The translations under genes and the position numbers were made by a program. From positions 1,390,023 through 1,454,022 of the forward strand of contig NZ_KE150457.1 of NCBI RefSeq assembly GCF_000411455.1: DNA of 64,000 nucleotides. The letters run 5' to 3'. The stretch's first letter is position 1; every line of letters begins with the position of its first letter. The notes below the pieces were generated by a model. That model ran no database searches. It worked only from the letters and a program-made list of their open reading frames with translations, and was not told where the DNA came from. The stretch comes from Microbacterium sp. oral taxon 186 str. F0373 (lineage in GTDB: Bacteria; Actinomycetota; Actinomycetes; Actinomycetales; Microbacteriaceae). Shown here one piece after another: positions 1 to 9,158 of the stretch.

Positions 1-182
1 GTGTCGGCCAACAGCGCGCGATGCAGGATCGTGCCCTCCACGAACGGCACGCCCTTGGGCACGAACGACGCGTGGCCGCTCGAAAGGTCGTCCACGACGA
101 CCGGGGCGATGCCCGCCGCCTGCAGGGCGCGCACCACGTGCGCACCGATGTATCCCGCTCCGCCGGTCACAAGCCACGTCAT
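1..182 (-). CDS. galE: UDP-glucose 4-epimerase, N-terminal part (runs off the left edge)
   Basis: Only the first 60 codons are in the window, starting at ATG 182 and running off base 1. The product begins MTWLVTGGAGYIGAHVV, the Rossmann NAD-binding fingerprint GxxGxxG (residues 7-13) that is nearly invariant in GalE. A DDLSSG stretch after the second beta strand is also typical of GalE. The family interconverts UDP-glucose and UDP-galactose in the cytoplasm. A CAGGAT hexamer six bases before the ATG fits a leaderless start. The pairing with a galactanase remnant at 1.4-4.7 kb suggests galactose metabolism, but that is inference. Other extended short-chain epimerases cannot be excluded from the N-terminus alone. 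Confidence 0.85.
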   Translation of the reverse strand, partial: MTWLVTGGAGYIGAHVVRALQAAGIAPVVVDDLSSGHASFVPKGVPFVEGTILHRALLAD

Positions 183-267
183 GTGTCCATCCTGCCCGAT
201 GCGAGCCGGTGCCCGATGCGGGCCGGTGCCCGATGCCGCGGGCCGGTGAACGCGTAGCATCGCGCCC

Positions 268-1365
268 ATGACCCGCGTCGTCCTCGCCCCCGACAGCTTC
301 AAGGGCTCGATCCCCGCCGCCGCGGCCGCCGCCGCACTGCGCGACGGGTGGCGGTCGGTGCGACCGGCCGACGACGTGGTGCTGCGGCCGATGGCCGACG
401 GGGGAGAGGGGACGTTGGACGCGTTCGCCGCTGCCGTCCCGGGCGCGACGCGAATGCCGCTCACGGTCACCGGGCCCGCGGGAACGCCCGTTGACACCGC
501 ATGGCTGCTGCTGCCGGACAGTACCGCGGTCGTCGAGCTCGCGGCGACGAGCGGGATCGAACTGCTCGGCGGCCGGTTGCGTCCCTGGGACGCGTCGACG
601 CGCGGGTTCGGCGAGGCGATCGCCGCCGCGCTCGAGCACGGTGTGGAGCGCCTCGTCCTCGGCATCGGATCGAGCGCGTCCACCGATCTCGGCGTCGGTA
701 TGCTCTCGGCGCTCGGTGCCGGGTTCGTCGACGGCGCCGGAGCCGCGGTGCCCGACGGCGCCGGCGGGCTGGCGGCGATCGCCCACGTCGACACCGCTGC
801 GCTGCGACAGCCTCCTGCCGGCGGCATCGTCGTGCTCTCCGATGTGACCACTCCGCTGCTCGGTCCCTCGGGTGCGGCCGCGGTCTTCGGTCCGCAGAAG
901 GGCATCGACGACGTCGCCCGCGCAGAGGCGGGTCTCACGCACGCCGCGTCGCTGTTCCCGCTCGATCCGATGGTGGCCGGCGCGGGCGCGGCGGGAGGCA
1001 CCGGCTTCGCCCTGCTGACCTGGGGTGCGCGGCTCGTCTCGGGCGCCGAGGAGATCGCCCGCCTCGTGGGGCTGGTCGAGGCCGCCGCGACCGCCGATCT
1101 CGTCGTCACGGGTGAGGGGGCCTACGACGATCAGTCCGCGGCCGGAAAGGCCCCCTCCGTGGTCGCCGCGGCGGCCGGTGCGGCCGGAGTGCCGACGGCG
1201 CTCGTCGCCGGACGGGTCGCCCCCGCGGCGGATGCGACCGCGTTCTGCGCGGCGATCGCGCTCACCGACCTCGCCGGGTCGGCGGACGCGGCGCTCGCCG
1301 ATCCCGCACGGTGGCTGCGCGCCGCCGGGGCGCGGCTCGCAGCGGGCGTCGCACGCGTGGCCTGA
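268..1365 (+). CDS. glxK: Glycerate kinase (GlxK/GarK type)
   Basis: A 365-residue cytoplasmic enzyme, the usual length for the type I glycerate kinase family, which phosphorylates D-glycerate on the way to glycolysis. Hallmarks visible are APDSFKGS near residue 7, MADGGEGT near residue 50, a glycine-rich GAGAAGGTGFAL segment, and the VTGEGAYDDQSAAGKAP stretch in the C-terminal half. The start is ATG 268: TAGCAT at 255-260 lies seven bases upstream and there is no Shine-Dalgarno sequence, as for a leaderless transcript. It diverges from galE. The downstream galactanase remnant begins about 80 bases after the stop. Whether the product is 2- or 3-phosphoglycerate cannot be read from the sequence. 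Confidence 0.9.
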   Translation: MTRVVLAPDSFKGSIPAAAAAAALRDGWRSVRPADDVVLRPMADGGEGTLDAFAAAVPGATRMPLTVTGPAGTPVDTAWLLLPDSTAVVELAATSGIELLGGRLRPWDASTRGFGEAIAAALEHGVERLVLGIGSSASTDLGVGMLSALGAGFVDGAGAAVPDGAGGLAAIAHVDTAALRQPPAGGIVVLSDVTTPLLGPSGAAAVFGPQKGIDDVARAEAGLTHAASLFPLDPMVAGAGAAGGTGFALLTWGARLVSGAEEIARLVGLVEAAATADLVVTGEGAYDDQSAAGKAPSVVAAAAGAAGVPTALVAGRVAPAADATAFCAAIALTDLAGSADAALADPARWLRAAGARLAAGVARVA

Positions 1366-1443
1366 TGAGGGGGCGCCGCCGCGCCGCGCACGTCGCGTGT
1401 TGACGTCAACATCGCGACGGCAGCGGCATCTGCGCCCCCCGTT

Positions 1444-4400
1444 GTGACGATCACCCCCAACCCCGCCTACGCCTCCGAGCCCTTCGAAGGGTGGGGGACC
1501 AGCCTGGTCTGGTTCGCGAACGCCACCGGTGGCTACCCGGAGGCGGTTCGCCAGGACCTCCTGGACAAGGTGTTCGGCGAGAAGGGGCTCAACCTCAACA
1601 TCGCCCGCTACAACATCGGCGGCGGCAACGCGACCGACGTGCCGTCCTACCTCCGGCCGGGCGGCGCCGTGGAGGGGTGGTGGAATCCCGATCTCGGCAA
1701 GAGCGACGGCTCCGGACCGATCACCTCGACGTACGGCGACCGCGCTCCGGCGGGATCAACAACGCGACCGCCGAGCAGACCTACGGCATCACCTTCGACT
1801 CGCTCGACCCGTTCAACGAGCCGAACACGAACTACTGGGGCACGACCATCCCGCAGGGTGCGACCTGGCCGAGCTCGGCGAGCCGCCAGGAGGGGGCGCA
1901 CATCGGCCCGCAGCGCCAGGACCAGATGATCCAGGCGCTCGCCGCACGCCTCGCCGCCCCCGGCACCACCACGAAGGTGCCGATCTCCGCGATGGACGAG
2001 ACGAACCCCTCGACCTTCGTCACCGATTGGAACGGGTGGTCGCAGCCGTCGAAGGATGCCGTCGCCCAGCTCAACGTGCACACCTACGGCACCTCCGACC
2101 GCACGATGGTGCGCGATATCGCCAAGACCGCTGACAAGCCGCTGTGGATGAGCGAGGTCGAGGGCGACTGGGACACCTCGAAGGCCGGCTTCAACCAGAC
2201 CAACATCGACAACGGCCTGGGCATCGTCGACTTCGACTGCAACGCCGACGGCAACTCGAAGCGGCGTCTCGCCGACGGTGACGCCGACCCCTCGCGCATG
2301 GTCGTCACCAACGCGAAGTACAACACGGTGCGCAACTTCACGCACTTCATCCGCCCCGGCGATCACATCGTCCCCACCAACGACACGCAGACCACCGCTG
2401 CCGTCACGGCATCCGGGACCGGCGTGAACCTCGTGCACGTCAACACCGAGACCACCGCGCGCACCGTGCGGCTGGACCTGTCGAACTTCGCATCCCTCGC
2501 GCCGGGTGCGACGGTGACGCCGGTCGTCACGACGCAGTCTCCGGCCGACGATGTCGAGAAGAACGCGCTCGTTCGCGGCTCCGCCGTGGCCGCGTCCGCC
2601 CCGCAGGTGAAGGATGGTGCGCTCTACCAGCTCCTCGGCGTGCATAGCGGCAAGGCCCTCACCGTGCAGGGGACGGCGCTCACCATCCGCAGTGCGGCGA
2701 CGACGGCGGATGCCGCGACGGCGCAGACCTGGACGGCGACCTCGCTCACCGGCGCCGGCTCCGACCGCCAGCGCGTGCTGCTGCGGGCAGCCGACGGGCG
2801 CTACCTGGCATCGTCCGGGACGAACCTGACGGTGATCAGCGCGACGCCGGAACAGGCCGCAGCGAACCCGGCGGCGCAGTGGATTCCCGCGACGCTGGAC
2901 GGCCGCGGATTCTCGCTGCTGAACGTCGCGGCCACCCGCGTGCTCGACGTCAACGGCGCCGGCACGGCCGACGGCACCAGTGTGGGGCTGTGGACCTCGA
3001 ACAACGGTGCGAACCAGGCCTGGACGCTCGCCCCGACCGCGGTGCAGAGTGTGCCCGACGTGACGGTCACGACCGCGGCGGGCGTCGCGCCGGTGCTGCC
3101 CGCCACGGTGCCGATCCGCTATGTGGGCGGCGGCACGCGCACGGCGGCCGTGACGTGGAGCCTCGACGGCCACGACTGGGCCCCGGGCACCACCATCGTC
3201 GCCGGCAGCGGCACCGATCTGTTCGGTACGCCGTTCACCGTGCGGGCGGTGGTCGACGTCGGCGCCTATACGGCGGCACTGCCCGTCTCGCTCACCACGC
3301 ACACGGGAGCCTCCGCGGGCACGGTCGCCGCCGTGGCGCCGACGACGGTGCCTCTCGAGGTGCGCGCCGGCGGAGCGACGGCCTCGGCGCCGGTGACCTG
3401 GTCGTGGTCGGGCGTGACGGATGCCGCGTTCGCGCAGCCGGGCATCGTCTCGATCAGCGGCAGTGCGAGCGTCGCAGGCGGGGGCACGCTCCCGGCCACG
3501 CTCAGCGTCATCGTCACGGTGCCGAGGGAGGACAACGCCGCCGACACGCTGACCTACCCCCTGTCAGCTGCGGTTCCCGTCCCGCACGTGAAGGTGTACT
3601 TCAAGCGCGACGGCGGCACCTCGTGGGCCCGGACGATGCACGTCGACTATCGACTCGGCTCGGGCCCCCGGGTCACCGGAGACACGATCACCGTCGGAAC
3701 CCCGGCGACCGGCGATCCCTCCGTCGACGTCCCGGTCGGCGCGGCATCGGCCGATCAGATCCGTGTCGTGATGAACGCCTACCCGAACACGCACCTGATC
3801 GTGAGGATGCGACGGTCGCGATCGTCCAGCCCGCCGACGCGGGGGGCGATGGTCCGCGTCACCGCCGTCTCCGGTGCCCAGAAGGTGTACACGGTCGCCG
3901 TCGCGCGCGACGTCGTCGTCTCGGGGGTCACGATCACCGGCACCCCCACGGTCGGCGCGAGCCTGACGGCGGTCGCGGGCACGGTCGACCCGTCGACGGC
4001 GCAGGTGACGTACGCGTGGCGTCGTGATGGCGTGCCCATCAGCGGAGCGGTGTCGGCGCAGTACACCGTGACGACCGCCGACGTCGGTCACGCGCTGAGC
4101 GTCGCACTCACGGCATCCGCCGACGGGTTCACGGCGGCCACCGCGGTCTCCGACGCCGTCACGGGCCAGGATGCGCCGACCACGCCGACGCCGTCCCCGA
4201 GCGGTTCTGCATCGCCGTCCCCGTCGGCACCCGCCGGACCGGGCGCGCCCGGTGAGGACGACCTCACGGCGGCGCTGCAGGGGGCGATCTCGGGCCCCGC
4301 GACCATCACCGCCGGCAGCACCGTGTCGATCCAGGTCGGGACCGATCGTGCGGGAAGTTCGGTCGGTGCGTGGCTGTTCTCGACGCCGCGAGCCCTCGGC

Positions 4401-4655
4401 ACCGCAACCGTCTCGGCAGCGGGAACGATCGCCGTGACCGTTCCGACAGATGCCCCGGCGGGCGCGCACCGCCTCGCGGTGACCGACGCCTCCGGAGCGG
4501 TGATCGGGTGTTACGCGGTCACGGTGACGGCCGCGCCGACGGCGCTGGCGACGACCGGCGCCACGGCCCCGTTCGGTGTGGCTCTGGCCATCGCCATGCT
4601 CCTGGTCCTCGCCGGAGCGGCGCTGGTCCTGCGTCGGCGTCCCGCGCGAGGCTGA
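1444..4655 (+). pseudogene. Degenerate secreted GH30-like endo-beta-1,6-galactanase with ricin-type lectin, Ig-like domains and LAxTG anchor
   Basis: Two reading frames together encode one broken protein. Frame one (1444 to about 1740) gives the GH30 N-terminus (EGWGTSLVWFANATGG, LNIARYNIGGG). The rest, in a different frame to 4655, carries DPFNEPNTNYWG (acid/base Glu) and LWMSEVEGDW (nucleophile Glu), then a ricin-B-like trefoil, Ig-like repeats, a Pro/Ser linker, an LATTG motif, a membrane helix and RRR. No signal peptide precedes the enzyme; only an AxA-like tail (ATAAASAPP) remains. Compared with family members as I recall them, pieces are missing after STYGDR (with the frameshift), after NGLGI and before the lectin. 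Two compensating shifts lie near 3800-3850. Intact homologues cut beta-1,6-galactan side chains of arabinogalactan. Assembly error is an alternative. Confidence 0.75.
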
Positions 4656-4664
4656 GTGAGCGGA

Positions 4665-4703
4665 AGCGGCCCCGGTCCCTCTCTGTGAGGGGCCGGGGCC
4701 GCT
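4665..4703 (+). terminator. Strong hairpin between convergent genes
   Basis: A 16-bp stem pairs 4665-4680 with 4688-4703 (one G-T wobble) around a 7-nt loop. It sits between the galactanase remnant and the convergent phosphoglucomutase gene, so it can end transcription from both sides. There is no U-tract, as is common in high-GC actinobacteria. Confidence 0.8.
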
Positions 4704-4733
4704 GTCGTTCGTGCGGTCAGGCGTCGCCGCGTG

Positions 4734-6377
4734 TCAGGCGTCGCCCAGCGCGGCCGCGACGACGGCGCGGGCTTCGGCCTGCACGTCGCGCAGGTGCTCC
4801 TCGCCCCGCAGCGACTCCGCGTACAGCTTGTAGACGTCTTCGGTGCCGGAAGGACGAGCGGCGAACCAGGCGTGCTCCGTCTGCACCTTCAGGCCGCCGA
4901 TCGCAGCCCCGTTGCCCGGCGCGTGCGAGAGCTTCGCGGTGATCGGCTCGCCGGCGAGCTCCGTCGCGGTGACGGCCTCCGGGGCGAGCTTGGACAGGGC
5001 TGCCTTCTGAGCAGGCGTCGCGGGGGCATCCACACGCTGATAGGCGGAGGCACCGAACTCCGCCTCCAGCTCCGCGTAGCGCTGCGACGGGGTCTTGCCG
5101 GTCACCGCGAGGATCTCCGCCGCCAGCAGACACAGCAGGATGCCGTCCTTGTCGGTCGTCCACACCGAGCCGTCGAAGCGGAGGAAGGACGCTCCGGCGG
5201 ACTCCTCGCCACCGAACACGACCGAGCCGTCGAGCAGACCGGGGACGAACCACTTGAAGCCGACGGGAACCTCGAGCAGCCGGCGGCCGAGGGAGGCCAC
5301 GACGCGGTCGATGATCATCGACGACACGAGCGTCTTGCCGACCGCGGCATCCGTCTGCCACTGCGGACGGTGCGCGCACAGGTAGTCGATGGCTACGGCC
5401 AGGTAGTGGTTCGGGTTCATGAGGCCGGCGTCGGGCGTGACGATGCCGTGGCGGTCGGCGTCCGCGTCGTTGCCGGTGAGGATGTCGTACTCGTGGCGTC
5501 GGGCGACGAGGGCCGCCATCGCGGACGGCGACGACGGATCCATGCGGATCTTCTCGTCCCAGTCGAGCGTCATGAATCGCCATGTCGGGTCGACCTCGGG
5601 GTTCACGACGGTCAGGTCGAGCCCGTAGCGCTCGCCGATCAGCTGCCAGTACTCCACCGAGGCGCCGCCCAGCGGGTCGGCGCCGATGCGCACGCCCGCC
5701 TTCGCGATGGCGGCGACGTCGATGATGGTGGCGATATCGGAGACGTACCCTTCGCGGAAGTCGTACGAACCGAGGGTGTCGGCGTCGATGTCCTTGAAGG
5801 GCGTGCGGCGCACGCCGTCGAGACCGGCGGCGATGAGGGCGTTCGCGCGATCCGCGATCCAGCCGGTGGCATCGGTGTCGGCCGGGCCGCCATGGGGCGG
5901 GTTGTACTTGAAGCCGCCGTCGCGGGGCGGGTTGTGCGAGGGGGTGACCACGATGCCGTCGGCCCGGCCGGGGTCGTCGGCGGCCAGATCGCGGTTGTAG
6001 GTCAGGATCGCGTGGCTGAGCGCCGGGGTCGGCACCCACGCGTCGCGGGAGTCGGTGCGCACGTCCACACCGTTGGCGACCAGAACCTCCACGGCCGTGC
6101 GCTCCGCCGGAAGAGACAGAGCGTGCGTGTCGCGACCGAGGAAGAGGGGACCGCGGATGCCCTGTGCCGTGCGGTAGTCGACGATCGCCTGGGTGGTGGC
6201 GAGGATGTGGTCCTCGTTGAAGCTCGTGCTCAGCGACGAGCCGCGGTGACCGCTCGTGCCGAAGGCGACCCGCTGTTCGGCGACGGCCGGATCGGGCTTG
6301 AGATCGTAGTAGGCGGCGATGAGCTCATCGATGTCGACGAGGTCGGAGGCTTCGGCTGGCTGTCCTGCGCGGCTCAT
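4734..6377 (-). CDS. pgm: Phosphoglucomutase (alpha-D-glucose phosphate-specific)
   Basis: A 547-residue cytosolic enzyme interconverting glucose-1-phosphate and glucose-6-phosphate, of normal length for bacterial Pgm. The phosphoserine loop is TPSHNP with Ser147; the preceding FGTSGHRG block (about 39-46) is the family N-terminal signature. A DADADRHG metal-binding loop and a C-terminal [16 protein letters not shown] phosphate-binding motif are intact. ATG 6377 is preferred to GTG 6383 because a CAGACT hexamer lies six bases upstream, fitting leaderless initiation. With galE it could connect galactose and glycogen metabolism. The lipoprotein gene upstream is on the same strand, 33 bases away. 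Confidence 0.95.
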   Translation of the reverse strand: MSRAGQPAEASDLVDIDELIAAYYDLKPDPAVAEQRVAFGTSGHRGSSLSTSFNEDHILATTQAIVDYRTAQGIRGPLFLGRDTHALSLPAERTAVEVLVANGVDVRTDSRDAWVPTPALSHAILTYNRDLAADDPGRADGIVVTPSHNPPRDGGFKYNPPHGGPADTDATGWIADRANALIAAGLDGVRRTPFKDIDADTLGSYDFREGYVSDIATIIDVAAIAKAGVRIGADPLGGASVEYWQLIGERYGLDLTVVNPEVDPTWRFMTLDWDEKIRMDPSSPSAMAALVARRHEYDILTGNDADADRHGIVTPDAGLMNPNHYLAVAIDYLCAHRPQWQTDAAVGKTLVSSMIIDRVVASLGRRLLEVPVGFKWFVPGLLDGSVVFGGEESAGASFLRFDGSVWTTDKDGILLCLLAAEILAVTGKTPSQRYAELEAEFGASAYQRVDAPATPAQKAALSKLAPEAVTATELAGEPITAKLSHAPGNGAAIGGLKVQTEHAWFAARPSGTEDVYKLYAESLRGEEHLRDVQAEARAVVAAALGDA

Positions 6378-6410
6378 GTCCACAGTCTGTCACTGCCGCG
6401 GCGCCCGTGC

Positions 6411-7040
6411 TCACTCTCGGTGCAGGACCGATGTCGCCGTGCTGTCGGACAGCTTGTTGATGAGCGTGAGCGTGTCGGGCTTGCACCCGTACTTCGCGTC
6501 GCTGATCGGCGCGACCGAGATCTGCTGGCTGATGGCGCCGGCATCCGTGCCCTTGCCGTCGATCGTCGCGACGATCTCCAAGCCCGACGTGTCCTGGGTC
6601 TGGCTGCCGATCCCGTTGCCGGTGACCGTGTAGGTTCCCGTGATCGAGCCCTTGAAGTTGATCAGGATGGTCGTTCCCGACACGTTCGCGGTGACCTGCT
6701 CGGCCGGGGTCCATTTGTACGTCCCGTCCTTGCGGAGGATGAGATCCGCGGTGCCGACGGGAGTGAACTTCGCACCGGATCCCGCCATGAGCGAGTTCAC
6801 GTCGTTGTAGAACGCGGTGACCTGGTCCTGGCCCATGTGCCACGCGCCGACGAGGCAGGCGAGGTCGGCCGTGGGCGACGGTGACGGTGTCGCGCTCGGC
6901 GTCGGCGTGGGGGTGGCGCTCGCAGAACCGGTCGGCGTGGGCTGGGTCGCCGGCTTCTCCTCGACGGGGGCGCATGCGCTCAACCCGAGCGCGAGGACGG
7001 CGGCGGTGACGACGGCGAGGGGGGAGAATCGGCGGATCAC
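6411..7040 (-). CDS. Putative secreted lipoprotein of unknown function
   Basis: From GTG 7040 the 209-residue product starts VIRRFSPLAVV with a classic lipoprotein signal ending in the lipobox LSAC (Cys23). A low-complexity Thr/Pro/Ser linker follows (about residues 33-58), then a roughly 150-residue domain with the ordered beta-rich look of a lipocalin-like or DUF domain (ILRKDGTYKWTPAEQV, GSITGTYTVTGNG). I do not recognise the domain. GTG 7040 is preferred to an upstream GTG at 7061 because TACGCT (7052 down to 7047) lies six bases before it and the signal peptide then has a normal n-region. It is predicted to be anchored outside the membrane. Confidence 0.75.
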   Translation of the reverse strand: MIRRFSPLAVVTAAVLALGLSACAPVEEKPATQPTPTGSASATPTPTPSATPSPSPTADLACLVGAWHMGQDQVTAFYNDVNSLMAGSGAKFTPVGTADLILRKDGTYKWTPAEQVTANVSGTTILINFKGSITGTYTVTGNGIGSQTQDTSGLEIVATIDGKGTDAGAISQQISVAPISDAKYGCKPDTLTLINKLSDSTATSVLHRE

Positions 7041-7046
7041 CCCTTC

Positions 7047-7056
7047 AGCGTAGGCT
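7047..7056. promoter_or_regulatory. Overlapping divergent -10 boxes for the lipoprotein gene and pheA
   Basis: On the plus strand TAGGCT occupies 7051-7056, seven bases before the pheA GTG at 7064. On the minus strand TACGCT reads from 7052 to 7047, six bases before the lipoprotein GTG at 7040. The two -10 hexamers share two bases, so RNA polymerase can probably occupy only one promoter at a time. Confidence 0.55.
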
Positions 7057-7063
7057 GTCACCC

Positions 7064-8047
7064 GTGACTTCCGCGCCTTCGCCGACCGGGGCGTCTGCGG
7101 CATCCGTGCCCGCGCGCCGTACCTACAGCTATCTCGGACCGGCCGGAACCTTCACCGAAGCGGCGCTGGCGCAGGTGCCCGAAGCGCGCGATCAGATCTG
7201 GCGTCCGGTGCGCAATGTCGCCGAAGCGCTCGCCGATGTCGTCGAGGGCCGGTCGGATGCCGCGATGATCGCGATCGAGAATTCGGTCGACGGCGGAGTG
7301 TCCACGGCGCAGGATGCGCTGGCCACGATGCCCGGGCTGAGAATCATCGGTGAGTATCTGGTCCGCGTGAACTTCGTGCTCGTCGCCCGCCCGGGAACCC
7401 GCATCGAAGACGTCACCCTCGTGGCCGCGCACCCGGTCGCCTACGCGCAGTGCCTGCGGTGGCTGTCGGCGCATCTGCCCGACCATGCGCACCTGCCGGC
7501 GTCGAGCAATGTCGCCTCGGCCGTGGACATGCTGGAGGGTGTGAGCGACGCGGATGCCGCGGTGGCGCCGCCCGCGATCCTCGAACACCACGACCTTCAG
7601 CTGCTCGCCGAGGAGATCGGCGACAATGCCAACGCCGTCACCCGTTTCGTGCTGGTGGGCCGCACCGTGGCGCCGCCCGCGCCGACCGGCGCCGACAAGA
7701 CCTCGCTGATCGTCGAGCTGCCCGAGGAGTACCCGGGCGCATTGATGGAGATGCTCGAGCAGTTCGCCACGCGCGGGATCAACCTGTCGCTGCTCGCCTC
7801 GCGACCGATCGGCGACGCCCTGGGGCGCTACCGGTTCGTCATCGACGCGGACGGGCACATCCAGGACGAGCGCATGGCCGACGCGCTGCTGGGCCTGCGG
7901 CGGTTCAGCCCGAAGATGATCTATCTGGGCTCCTATCCGCGTGCCGACCGCGCGATCGTGCACTATCCGGAGCGCTATTCGGATGAGGTGTTCGTCGAGG
8001 CCCGCGACTGGCTGCGCGCGCTCATCTCCGGCGCACCGGAGGCCTGA
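7064..8047 (+). CDS. pheA: Prephenate dehydratase
   Basis: A 327-residue monofunctional dehydratase that converts prephenate to phenylpyruvate in phenylalanine synthesis. The catalytic PDT domain runs from about residue 20 (YSYLGPAGTFTEAAL) to 200 and contains the TRF motif in NAVTRFVLVG. The C-terminal ACT regulatory domain starts near 210 (SLIVELPEEYPGALMEML) and carries the ESRP-like LLASRPIG segment used for phenylalanine feedback. The GTG start has no Shine-Dalgarno; a TAGGCT box seven bases upstream suggests a leaderless mRNA. The first 18 residues (Ala/Ser/Pro rich) are a non-conserved extension. Confidence 0.95.
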   Translation: MTSAPSPTGASAASVPARRTYSYLGPAGTFTEAALAQVPEARDQIWRPVRNVAEALADVVEGRSDAAMIAIENSVDGGVSTAQDALATMPGLRIIGEYLVRVNFVLVARPGTRIEDVTLVAAHPVAYAQCLRWLSAHLPDHAHLPASSNVASAVDMLEGVSDADAAVAPPAILEHHDLQLLAEEIGDNANAVTRFVLVGRTVAPPAPTGADKTSLIVELPEEYPGALMEMLEQFATRGINLSLLASRPIGDALGRYRFVIDADGHIQDERMADALLGLRRFSPKMIYLGSYPRADRAIVHYPERYSDEVFVEARDWLRALISGAPEA

Positions 8048-8064
8048 GCCTCCCGCCGCGCGCC

Positions 8065-9111
8065 TCAGGCCGCGAGCAGCTCGAGGGTCTGGATACGGCC
8101 GGCGGCGGCATCCATCGCCTCCTCGTCGTACGCACCCGACACGGGCGAGACCATGACCTCGTCGACGCCGTGGCGATCGGCGAAGGCCGAAATCGCCCCG
8201 CGCGCGTCGTCGCCGGTGCCGACGAACCAGCGCCGCCGCAGCGCGTCGAGAAGAGGGCCGGCGAGACGGTCCTCCGCCTCCGCCGCCGCGGCCTGCTCGA
8301 CGCTCTCCAGAGCCGTGAGCGGGCGCCCGCCGCGCAGACGCGCCATCATCCGTGCCTGCGGCAGCATGCGCTCCTCGGCCTCGGCGGTGGTGGGGGCGAC
8401 GACCGCGTTGGCGGTGAGGAAGGTGCGGGGCGCGTCGAGGTGCGCCGAGGGCTGGAACTGGCCGCGATAGAGGTCTAGTGCCCGCTCGAGGCCCTCGCCC
8501 GAGAAGTGGTTGGCGAACACGTAGGGCAGCCCGAATGCGGCCGCGAGCTGCGCCGAGTAGTCACTCGATCCGAGCAGCCACACCTCGGGCGCGCCCGTCG
8601 CCGCCGGCGTCGCGTGGATGCCGTAGCGGTCGTCGTCGCCGGCGCGGCCCGTGAGGCGCACCGTCGCACCCTCGGGCGACATGAGTGCGCCGATGTCGCG
8701 CACGTGATCGGGGAAGCGGTCGACGTCGCTGGAGGTGCCGCTCATGCGCAGCAACTGGGTGATGACCGGGTCGCTTCCCGGAGCCCGCCCGAGGCCCAGG
8801 TCGATGCGGCCGGGAGCGATGGCTTCGAGGGCGGCGAACTGCTCCGCGACGACGAGGGGCGCATGGTTCGGCAGCATCACGCCGCCGGAGCCGACCCGGA
8901 TGCGCGACGTGCGTGCGGCGGCGGCGGCGATCAGCACGGGCGGGGTGGTCGACGCGACAGCCGGCATGTTGTGGTGCTCCGCGAACCAGTAGCGGCGGTA
9001 GCCCAGATCATCGGCGCGCTGTGCCAGAGCCAGCGAGGCGGCGACCGCCTGCGTGCTGGTCTGGCCGGTACGGACGGGTACGAGGTCGAGAACAGAGAGC
9101 GCGGGAGACAT
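8065..9111 (-). CDS. LLM class flavin-dependent oxidoreductase (MsnO8-like)
   Basis: A 348-residue single-domain luciferase-like flavoprotein. Recognisable family blocks are RYWFAEHHNMP (about 41-51), the IRVGSGGVMLPNHAPLVVAEQFA stretch after it, and RIDLGLGRAPGSD. These resemble the MsnO8/YhbW group of FMN-dependent monooxygenases. The substrate is unknown for most of this group. The start MSPALSVLDLVP at ATG 9111 is chosen because the conserved beta strand begins directly after it; no clear Shine-Dalgarno is seen. It lies downstream of the photolyase gene on the same strand, 47 bases apart, so co-transcription is possible. Confidence 0.9.
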   Translation of the reverse strand: MSPALSVLDLVPVRTGQTSTQAVAASLALAQRADDLGYRRYWFAEHHNMPAVASTTPPVLIAAAAARTSRIRVGSGGVMLPNHAPLVVAEQFAALEAIAPGRIDLGLGRAPGSDPVITQLLRMSGTSSDVDRFPDHVRDIGALMSPEGATVRLTGRAGDDDRYGIHATPAATGAPEVWLLGSSDYSAQLAAAFGLPYVFANHFSGEGLERALDLYRGQFQPSAHLDAPRTFLTANAVVAPTTAEAEERMLPQARMMARLRGGRPLTALESVEQAAAAEAEDRLAGPLLDALRRRWFVGTGDDARGAISAFADRHGVDEVMVSPVSGAYDEEAMDAAAGRIQTLELLAA

Positions 9112-9158
9112 CGACGGAGACAACCCCGCGACCGCCCGCCGCATTCCACAGCCGGGAT

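Noticed and set aside
4731..6884. Open frame of over 700 codons opposite pgm and the lipoprotein
   Set aside because: Low-complexity Arg/Gly/Val composition and no motifs; pgm on the other strand is complete.
7041..7103. Longer starts of the lipoprotein gene at 7103 or 7061
   Set aside because: They would overlap pheA and extend the signal peptide n-region; the TACGCT box and lipobox spacing favour GTG 7040.
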